Origin: CAZIVO01 sp964542765
Lineage (GTDB): Bacteria; Planctomycetota; UBA1135; UBA2386
Direction: 5' to 3'
Length of the DNA: 11,996 bases
NCBI GenBank assembly: GCA_964542765.1
Contig: CAZIVO010000110.1
Location: 1-11,996 of the forward strand
Positions 6,565-11,996 of this stretch are shown here, piece after piece. Made by a program: the position numbers and the translations under genes. Every line of letters begins with the position of its first letter. Within the stretch, counting starts at the first letter, position 1. The notes beneath the pieces were generated by a model. It ran no database searches. It was given only the letters and a program-made list of their open reading frames with translations, and was not told the DNA's origin.

Positions 6565-8049
6565 TCAGGAGCAGCGTTCGTCGCGATCGTGAAGGTGGGC
6601 GTGCAGGCTGCAAGAGCAGTTCGAAGTGTGATCTTCGGAAGCTCCTTGGGAATCGATCTTCAGGAGTTCTCTGGGGATCTTGATTCGATGGTTCGCGCCG
6701 ACAACAGCCTCTATTCGTGATACGGAACCTTCTTGCTCGGTTCCAACGGTTATTTCGCGTCGGGCGTCTGCGGTGATCGGGCGGCCGTGAATGTCGAGGA
6801 TGGTTCGGACCCGCGGCTTCTGAAGTTCAGAGCCATGCGCGATGACGATGGCCTCTTCCCCCGAGTTGAGCACGATTCTGGTGCCGATCGGATAGATCCC
6901 GATGACCTGGATGAACAGCTTCATCCATTTAGGGTCGAAGCCGTTCTCCATGCTCTGCATGACGGAGTAGGCGTGAAGAGGCGTGAGGGCGGCCTTGTAG
7001 GGTCGGACTGCGGTCAGAGCTTCGAAGACATCGCACACGCGCACCAACTTGCTGACGTTGCTCGGCTCGAAGGGGACTGCTGGGCGTGGGTAACCGGTGC
7101 CATTGGGTCCGATGTGGTGGCAAAAAGCCGCGCCGACAGCCGTCGGATCGACCTCGTTTTGTTCCAGCAGGATTTCGCCTCCGCAGCGTGCGTGCCTTGC
7201 CATCTCCCTGCGTTCATCAGGACTGAGAGGTCCGGGCTTGAACAGGAGCCCTTGATCGATCTTGGATTTCCCTATGTCATGCAGGAGAGCGGCCGTGCCC
7301 ACCCGGAGAGTGTCTCGGGGACTCGTGCCGGAGGCGATGGCGACCTGGAGTGCGAGCAGGGTCACTCGAACGGAATGTCCCACGGTGAAGCTGTCGATGT
7401 CGTCGTATGTTGCCAGCGAGAGAAGGCTGCTCGGTTCGGCAGAGATCTGGGCCACTGCCCTTTCGATCACTCCTCGTGCGGAGTTGACATCGAGTTCCTT
7501 GTTTCTATATGCCGCGACGTGATTGCTTTGCAGGACATCCGACATTGCCTGGTATTGCGATAGTGCTGGCCACTCATTGCCCGATGGAGTGTCGGAGAGG
7601 TTGTCATTGCGCCGCACCTCGACATCGATCTTGTGAATGCCATTTCGCAACAGCGCGTTGGCAAGGTTTTCCGGGGAGAAGGCATCGGCTTTGCTGCTCA
7701 GTAATTCCAGGAAGCGCGCCAGTTCGTCGCCGGTCAGCCCTTTTTCGAACTTCAAGGCGGAGATGCCCCGTTCGGTGCAGTTGCGCAGGAGTCTTCCGGC
7801 CTGAAGGCTAGCTCCCAGGGAAGGTTGGCCGGCGAGGATGATCTGGTCACCGACGAATGCAATGGTGAGTGGCGAATCGATGCCGGAGTCGAAAGCCGCG
7901 GTGAGTTCATCGGTCAGCGTAACGAGGTTCTCGATGACGTGGTCGCTTGTCAGCGCGTGTAGATCAAGGTTGACCGTGGCGTTGACGAGATGGTGGGCGA
8001 AGGCTTCGGCATGGCGCCGGCTTCGGGGTGTACCGTGTACGACGTTCAT
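6565..8049 (-). CDS. HD-GYP-type phosphohydrolase (possible cyclic-di-nucleotide phosphodiesterase)
   Basis: The 494-residue protein is probably cytosolic. Residues about 1-145 form an N-terminal region with no catalytic motif I recognise; it contains LKFEKGLTGDELARFLELL (99-117). The HD-GYP domain (about 215-385) holds the usual metal ligands: His225 (VGHSV), His257-Asp258 with Lys261 (LLHDIGK), His286, His311-His312 and Asp340 (VCDVFEALTAVRPYK). The signature reads HHIGPNGTGYP (311-321): GYP is kept, but the common Glu after HH and the Asp before GxGYP are Ile and Asn. Family members hydrolyse c-di-GMP or related dinucleotides, and activity here is likely but not assured. A beta-rich tail follows, and the last 17 residues are rich in Cys and His. 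I chose the ATG at 8049 because it overlaps the upstream stop as ATGA, a translational-coupling arrangement. The frame stays open to 8208, but that extension lies inside the upstream gene. Confidence 0.9.
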   Translation of the reverse strand: MNVVHGTPRSRRHAEAFAHHLVNATVNLDLHALTSDHVIENLVTLTDELTAAFDSGIDSPLTIAFVGDQIILAGQPSLGASLQAGRLLRNCTERGISALKFEKGLTGDELARFLELLSSKADAFSPENLANALLRNGIHKIDVEVRRNDNLSDTPSGNEWPALSQYQAMSDVLQSNHVAAYRNKELDVNSARGVIERAVAQISAEPSSLLSLATYDDIDSFTVGHSVRVTLLALQVAIASGTSPRDTLRVGTAALLHDIGKSKIDQGLLFKPGPLSPDERREMARHARCGGEILLEQNEVDPTAVGAAFCHHIGPNGTGYPRPAVPFEPSNVSKLVRVCDVFEALTAVRPYKAALTPLHAYSVMQSMENGFDPKWMKLFIQVIGIYPIGTRIVLNSGEEAIVIAHGSELQKPRVRTILDIHGRPITADARREITVGTEQEGSVSRIEAVVGANHRIKIPRELLKIDSQGASEDHTSNCSCSLHAHLHDRDERCS

Positions 8050-8648
8050 GACGTTTTCCCGTCGCCCTTTGGTTTCTTGGATTTGAGCGACCGGCGTGCT
8101 GCCAGATCGAGAGTGTGAAGAACCAATGGCATGTCGCCGCGACGGCGAGCCTCTCCCAGGAGTTGGACGAGATCCGAGAGGATTTCCTCGTCGACGCCTT
8201 CCCAGCACAGCAGATCCTTCATCGCGTCCCGCAGTTCGTGCGTGGCTCGCTGGCGCGACAGGCCTTCCCCCTTGGTTGCAAGATCGATCAAGACCCAGAG
8301 CCGCTCCAGGCGGAGACCTGCCATCAGATCGGGGGGCTCTTCGTCTGGTGAGTTGAGAAATTCGCTGAGGAAGCGATGAATGTTATCGGGATCGACGGGC
8401 TCCTCGTGGAATTCTCCGACGCTGTCTTGTGTGGTTGGTTCGATCCGGGGGCCCGCCAGCAGGCGTCCGAGCAAGGAGCGGACTCCCTGGTCGAGGAGGA
8501 GTTCTGTCTCGACATCAGGCATGGCCGGACCATATGTCCCGGACGGCAGGCTGCTCGTTTTCTCGAGTTCTTCACGGAGCTTGCGGTGGTCGAGATCTGG
8601 CTCGCCCTGGCCCGGTGGAACCCATTTCGGCGGTGGCCTTCGGTCCAT
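8046..8648 (-). CDS. Unrecognised 200-residue protein, coupled to the HD-GYP gene
   Basis: I do not recognise a family. The product is soluble and highly charged, with no signal peptide or membrane segment. A Pro-rich N-terminus (MDRRPPPKWVPPGQG) leads into helical text. About 46-66 looks like one helix (TELLLDQGVRSLLGRLLAG), and about 86-186 looks like a bundle of amphipathic helices including RLERLWVLIDLATKG (113-127). The tail is Lys-rich (SLKSKKPKGDGK). Its stop overlaps the HD-GYP start by four bases (ATGA), so the two are almost certainly co-translated and probably act together, perhaps as an adaptor or regulatory partner. This is inference from position. The start at 8648 has no strong Shine-Dalgarno. 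A 6-bp hairpin lies three bases upstream of it, possibly affecting translation. Confidence 0.75.
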   Translation of the reverse strand: MDRRPPPKWVPPGQGEPDLDHRKLREELEKTSSLPSGTYGPAMPDVETELLLDQGVRSLLGRLLAGPRIEPTTQDSVGEFHEEPVDPDNIHRFLSEFLNSPDEEPPDLMAGLRLERLWVLIDLATKGEGLSRQRATHELRDAMKDLLCWEGVDEEILSDLVQLLGEARRRGDMPLVLHTLDLAARRSLKSKKPKGDGKTS

Positions 8649-8651
8649 GGT

Positions 8652-8667
8652 AGTTTCATCGGAAACT
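8652..8667 (-). promoter_or_regulatory. hairpin in the leader of the 200-residue protein gene
   Basis: AGTTTC (8652-8657) and GAAACT (8662-8667) form a perfect 6-bp stem with a 4-base loop, three bases before the leftward ATG at 8648. In the mRNA it would sit over the ribosome-binding region, where no normal Shine-Dalgarno is visible. It may modulate translation of the pair, or it may be a protein-binding palindrome. It is short enough to be chance. Confidence 0.3.
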
Positions 8668-8690
8668 TTGCCTTACTTCGTTAGTCTGGC

Positions 8691-8712
8691 CGGGAGGAAC
8701 TCCTTCCTCCCG
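8691..8712. promoter_or_regulatory. 9-bp perfect inverted repeat between divergent genes
   Basis: CGGGAGGAA (8691-8699) is exactly complementary to TTCCTCCCG (8704-8712), with a 4-base spacer. It sits near the middle of the 132-base gap between the leftward two-gene unit (start 8648) and the rightward thiolase (start 8781). As DNA it is an operator-like palindrome; as RNA it is a stable hairpin in the leader of whichever transcript covers it. Being between divergent starts, a terminator role is unlikely. A shared regulator site is possible but unproven. Confidence 0.45.
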
Positions 8713-8780
8713 ATTCTCGATTCCACGGTTGACGGCCCCGGGCCCCTTGCTGAAAGCTGGCGGCAGAAGGCTGGTGAGTG

Positions 8781-9968
8781 ATGAAGCACAGTTCTCGGAT
8801 CTGCATCGTTTCTGCGTGCCGGACCCCGATCGGCAAGTTTCTCGGCAAACTTTCCTCGATTTCGGCCGTCGATTTGGGTGAGAGGGTGACCAGGGCTCTG
8901 CTCGATCGTGTCGGGGTCGCCCCCTCCGAGGTCGAGGAGTTGATCTTTGGTCAGGCGCGTCAACTTGGCTCGGGACCGAACCCGGCGAGGCAGGTGGCGA
9001 TCCGCGCAGGCCTGCCCGATGAGGTCCCTGCCTACACGATCAACAAGGCATGTGGGTCGAGTTTGAAGGCCATCGATCTTGCCCGGGCGAGCCTTCTGCT
9101 CGAGGGACGTCGTGTGGTTGTGGCAGGAGGCATGGAGAGCATGACGAATATTCCTTACCTGCTGCCGCGGATGCGCCAGGGCTATCGGCTGGGGCATGCC
9201 GATGTCCTCGATGGGAATTTTCAGGATGGTTTTACCTGCGGCATTTTGAAGGAGCCGATGGGGATGACCGCCGAATACTTGGCGGACGATTACGAGATCG
9301 ATCGGCGTGAGCAAGATGAGTGGGCCCTGACATCCTTGCATCGTGCGGAATCGGCGCAGCGCGCGGGCTACTTCGATGAAGAGATTGCACCCATCACCAT
9401 CGAGGGCCGGAAGGAATCCGTGACCGTTGATTGCGACGAGCATCTGAGGCACGGGGTGACCATCGAAGCCTTGGCCAAGTTGCCTCCTGTGTTCCGCTCC
9501 GAAGGGGGGACCGTGCATGCTGGCAATTCATCGGGGATCACCGATGGTGCTGCTGCGGTTCTGCTCATGACCGAAGATGAAGCTTCTCGCCGAGGGATTG
9601 AGCCGATGGCTTTTCTCGGCCCGTCTTCGGTTGTGGGCGTCTCACCTCGGATCATGGGGATAGGACCGGTTCCGGCGATCCGCAATCTTTGTGAGCAGAC
9701 AGGTGATGCGCTGGATGACTTTGATTTGATAGAACTCAACGAGGCCTTCGCGGCTCAGATGATCGCCTGTCACAAGGAATTGCAGTTCGATCAGGAGCGA
9801 GTCAATGTGAATGGTGGGGCGATCGCGCTCGGTCACCCCATTGGTGCCACCGGGGCCCGTATCGTCGTGACCTTGATCCACGAATTGCGCCGGCGACAGG
9901 CGCACAAGGGTTTGGCATCGCTTTGCATGAGCGGCGGCATGGGCATGGCCATGGCTTTTGATCGTTGA
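8781..9968 (+). CDS. Acetyl-CoA C-acetyltransferase (thiolase)
   Basis: This is a complete thiolase of 395 residues, the usual family length. It joins two acetyl-CoA to acetoacetyl-CoA, or thiolytically cleaves 3-ketoacyl-CoA, in the cytosol. The nucleophile Cys91 lies in INKACGSSLKA, the active-site His352 in GGAIALGHPIGATGAR, and the second catalytic Cys382 in SLCMSGGMGMA. NEAFA (320-324) and the N-terminal ACRTPIGKF (13-21) are also present. I chose the ATG at 8781; the GTG at 8778 immediately before it is in frame. AGAAGG at 8765-8770 gives a Shine-Dalgarno at suitable spacing. No beta-oxidation or polyhydroxyalkanoate partner genes are next to it, so degradative versus biosynthetic use cannot be told from context. 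It converges on the glycosyltransferase gene with a 39-base gap. Confidence 0.96.
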   Translation: MKHSSRICIVSACRTPIGKFLGKLSSISAVDLGERVTRALLDRVGVAPSEVEELIFGQARQLGSGPNPARQVAIRAGLPDEVPAYTINKACGSSLKAIDLARASLLLEGRRVVVAGGMESMTNIPYLLPRMRQGYRLGHADVLDGNFQDGFTCGILKEPMGMTAEYLADDYEIDRREQDEWALTSLHRAESAQRAGYFDEEIAPITIEGRKESVTVDCDEHLRHGVTIEALAKLPPVFRSEGGTVHAGNSSGITDGAAAVLLMTEDEASRRGIEPMAFLGPSSVVGVSPRIMGIGPVPAIRNLCEQTGDALDDFDLIELNEAFAAQMIACHKELQFDQERVNVNGGAIALGHPIGATGARIVVTLIHELRRRQAHKGLASLCMSGGMGMAMAFDR

Positions 9969-10007
9969 GTCAGAACCCTGTGCCGAACGAGGCCCGCGTT
10001 TGATGAA

Positions 10008-11426
10008 CTAAGGCAAGTCCGGGTGCGTTTCACTTGCGCGCCGAACACCGCCCTCACGCGCAAAGATCCTGGCGATTCCGGCCGCGAGACCGATTGTTGC
10101 GGCCGGCACGAGGTGAAAGGTGACGCGAGACGAGGCTGTATCCAGGTGCCACTGCAACGAATGGGGCGTGGCGATGAAGACCAACTGATAGGCTGCCAAA
10201 CCGCCGACAACACAGAGGGAAAGAACCGCAACTTCGCCTTTCCAGAGTCGTCGTGGGAAGCACACGATCAGGCCGAGAAAAAGCGCCAGCAGGAGGCGAG
10301 AGGTCTCGGCGGCAAACAGGGTATGCGAGACGAAATATTCCATGACGGTCCCCAGTCGTTCGCTCAAACCAGAGAACAGACGTTCGAGGAAGGTTTGTGA
10401 GGACCAGCGGGGATCAAAGAGGTCGTTGACGAGTCCTTGGCTTGCATTGAGTGTCCTGTGCAGAGCAATCAGCGCGCAGGGGGCGATCAGCCAGAGCCAG
10501 TCGAGACCGATGGGTGGCAGGGTCTTCTTTCGCTCCGTGAAGTGGCCAATTGCGATGGCCACGCAGAGCACGAGTGCCAGCACCACCCCTTCATTCTTCG
10601 ACCAGACCGTGAATGCAAGAGCCACCGCGAATAGCTTCCACCAGCAGGAGTCTTGGCTGCGCGACCAACGGATCCAGGCATCGGTGGCCGTTATGAAACC
10701 AAAGGCCAGCATGAAATCCGAAGCGGCTGGTCCGGAGTGAGCAACACTTGCGCCGTGAGCGAAGAGGAGTGTGAGCAAAACCGCTGTCAATGCTGGCCGG
10801 ACCAGAAGTCGCAGGCTAGCTGCCATGACCAGGAGGAATGCGAGCGCGAACAACTGGACGGGCAGGCGATTGGTGATGTGGAGGATCTGCTCGCTGAGTT
10901 CGAAGCTGCCGGATTGCAGAAGCGGGTTGAGCAGCGGGTAGTCAGCGTGGAAGGGGTAAAGATGGGTTTGGCGCGCAAGTTCCGCATCGAAGCCGCTGGC
11001 GGCGAAGAGGGTCTTGGCCTTGGCGGCCCAGATGTTCGCCTCGTCTCCATGCGTGACCGGAAAGCAATTGATGTGGGTGATGCGGTCGATGCAGATCACT
11101 GCGAGCAGGATAATCGTGGCGTAGAGGACCCAGTCCTCTCGCGAAGAGATGGGTCGAGCAGAAGGAGCAGCGCGTCTTCCGCGCAGTCGGTAGAGCAGCA
11201 GCCCACCCGCCACGGGCAGCAGAGAGTAGAGCATCACGGCGGAGCCGGGCTTTCCGCATAGCAGCCAGAAGAAAATTGCGAGAGCCGTCCCCAGGGAACC
11301 GCAGAGGTAAGCCCATGCCCAATAAGCGAGCCGATCACTGCGCCAGACGATGCCGAGGGCTCGCAGCAGACCGGCCCCGAACAGGAGCGGAGTCCCGAAG
11401 ACGAACGCTGCGGTCATGAACGTCAA
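10008..11426 (-). CDS. Polytopic GT-C-type membrane glycosyltransferase (GT39/ArnT-like)
   Basis: The 472-residue protein has about ten or more hydrophobic segments and fits the GT-C fold, whose members transfer sugars from polyprenyl-phosphate donors on the outer face of the inner membrane. After the N-terminal spans and the THGDEANIW motif, the acidic pair Asp128-Glu129 sits where GT-C enzymes keep the catalytic Asp in the first large external loop. HADYPLLNP (160-168), HSGPAASDF (230-238), WSKNEG (275-280) and WHLDTASSRVTFH (426-438) are motifs typical of bacterial GT39-like proteins. The donor and acceptor cannot be told. The start is uncertain: a TTG at 11426 overlaps the upstream stop as TTGA, while an ATG at 11417 gives a protein three residues shorter. 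The gene is the second of a pair with the 159-residue membrane protein. Its C-terminus is basic and contains no extra soluble domain. Confidence 0.83.
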   Translation of the reverse strand: MTFMTAAFVFGTPLLFGAGLLRALGIVWRSDRLAYWAWAYLCGSLGTALAIFFWLLCGKPGSAVMLYSLLPVAGGLLLYRLRGRRAAPSARPISSREDWVLYATIILLAVICIDRITHINCFPVTHGDEANIWAAKAKTLFAASGFDAELARQTHLYPFHADYPLLNPLLQSGSFELSEQILHITNRLPVQLFALAFLLVMAASLRLLVRPALTAVLLTLLFAHGASVAHSGPAASDFMLAFGFITATDAWIRWSRSQDSCWWKLFAVALAFTVWSKNEGVVLALVLCVAIAIGHFTERKKTLPPIGLDWLWLIAPCALIALHRTLNASQGLVNDLFDPRWSSQTFLERLFSGLSERLGTVMEYFVSHTLFAAETSRLLLALFLGLIVCFPRRLWKGEVAVLSLCVVGGLAAYQLVFIATPHSLQWHLDTASSRVTFHLVPAATIGLAAGIARIFAREGGVRRASETHPDLP

Positions 11427-11902
11427 GGCCCCGATCCCCGGTATTGCCAGAGTTCGAATCCCACTCCAGCGGCGATGGGGCGCAGGCGCTCTTTTGGCAG
11501 CGTTTGTTCACCCGGCCTCATGTCGAGCACATAGACATTGGAATCGATCACCAGCTTCTTCTTGTCCATGAGATCGAGAGCCTGTTCATGGGACATGAGC
11601 AAGCGGGGGTAAAGAAGGTGGCGCAGGAAGCTTGCCTCATTGGTGAGGCTTGGCTCGATCGGATCCAGGCAGATCGTGATGCTGCCCACCGGAAGATGCT
11701 CACGGAGGCTTTCAAGTTTCAGCTGAGCAGCACCGAGAGCATCCCGGATTCGCTGGTCCTCAGGCGCAAACAGGCGGTAGGAGTAAGGAGTGCTCCGGCT
11801 ACCGACTTCGCGGGCGAGTGATGTGATCGATGCGACGAGTTGCCAGGCCAGGATCGTGACGAGGACCGCCGCGACAAGGATGTGCTTGCCGGAGGACAGC
11901 AT
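11423..11902 (-). CDS. Single-span membrane protein coupled to the GT-C gene
   Basis: The 159-residue product has one N-terminal hydrophobic segment (about 8-28) and then a soluble domain of about 130 residues, presumably on the outer side of the membrane. The domain contains LPVGSITICLDP (70-81), FLRHLLYPRLL (92-102), VYVLDM (123-128) and GVGFELWQYR (146-155). This text resembles the extracytoplasmic C-terminal domains that some polytopic glycosyltransferases carry, an inference from pattern only. Its TGA overlaps the downstream TTG start by four bases, so the two are probably made together, and it may be a detached accessory domain of that enzyme. The start at 11902 has only a weak Shine-Dalgarno. 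I see no enzyme motif and give no gene name. Confidence 0.75.
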   Translation of the reverse strand: MLSSGKHILVAAVLVTILAWQLVASITSLAREVGSRSTPYSYRLFAPEDQRIRDALGAAQLKLESLREHLPVGSITICLDPIEPSLTNEASFLRHLLYPRLLMSHEQALDLMDKKKLVIDSNVYVLDMRPGEQTLPKERLRPIAAGVGFELWQYRGSGP

Positions 11903-11996
11903 GGATCAGGATGTTACAGCAGAGCCAGCGGGGTAGGCGGAGACTTGCGACCGATCTCTCCAGAGTGCGCCATGAGACCGCAGGAGCCTTCTACAG

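Noticed and set aside
6733..7563. Long open frame on the + strand opposite the HD-GYP gene
   Set aside because: It is antisense to conserved HD-GYP motifs and has no domain signature of its own.
8050..8208. In-frame 53-residue extension of the HD-GYP protein
   Set aside because: It lies wholly inside the upstream coding region in another frame, and the ATGA overlap at 8046-8049 gives a natural start.
8727..8750. GC-rich CCCCGGGCCCC segment before the thiolase, with a TTGCT that suggested a sigma-54 promoter
   Set aside because: The distance between the GG and GC elements is wrong, and the imperfect palindrome is a by-product of G/C runs.
8673..9518. Long open frame on the - strand opposite the thiolase
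   Set aside because: It is antisense to catalytic thiolase sequence; it arises from the G/C-rich codon bias of the real gene.
11903..11996. Possible end of another - strand gene upstream of the 159-residue protein
   Set aside because: Two - strand frames are open to the window edge, ending at TAA 11914-11916 or TGA 11906-11908. The first has the more genome-like codon use, but 26 residues are too few to decide, so neither is called.

Overview
The window comes from a free-living-type bacterium with moderately high GC content, G/C-rich third codon positions and compact gene packing (4-base gene overlaps, convergent genes 27 and 39 bases apart). Three things together make Planctomycetota or a similar non-proteobacterial lineage my best guess: an exported TPR/HEAT protein, a membrane-anchored protein built of carboxypeptidase-regulatory-like repeats, and an HD-GYP protein. 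The sequence alone does not prove this. I see no insertion sequence, prophage, CRISPR array or integration signature. It looks like ordinary chromosomal sequence carrying several poorly described proteins.

Layout from left to right. The last 41 codons of an unrecognised + strand gene end at 127 in a hairpin. An NtrC/NtrX-type sigma-54-dependent response regulator follows on the - strand (207-1574). Its start faces a divergent gap of about 400 bases with no gene. Next on the + strand is a 713-residue exported protein (1976-4117) made of TPR and HEAT repeats with a degenerate response-regulator receiver domain in the middle. The following gap holds several short hairpins and a complete tRNA-Thr(CGU) gene (4317-4388). 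A + strand gene for a 674-residue membrane-anchored protein with six carboxypeptidase-regulatory-like beta modules (4513-6537) then converges on a - strand pair.

That - strand pair is a 200-residue unknown protein (8046-8648) whose stop overlaps the start of an HD-GYP-type phosphohydrolase (6565-8049). A 132-base divergent gap with two perfect hairpins separates the pair from a thiolase on the + strand (8781-9968). The thiolase converges on a second - strand pair: a 159-residue single-span membrane protein (11423-11902) overlapping a 472-residue polytopic GT-C-type membrane glycosyltransferase (10008-11426). The last 94 bases hold nothing that can be called confidently.

How the genes may work together. 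The two coupled pairs look like functional units: unknown protein plus HD-GYP for signalling, and single-span periplasmic protein plus GT-C enzyme for envelope or surface glycan synthesis. The sigma-54 regulator has no visible sensor kinase partner here. The thiolase is a stand-alone metabolic gene of acetyl-CoA or fatty-acid metabolism. The most unusual item is the phosphoacceptor-less receiver domain inside an apparently exported repeat protein.
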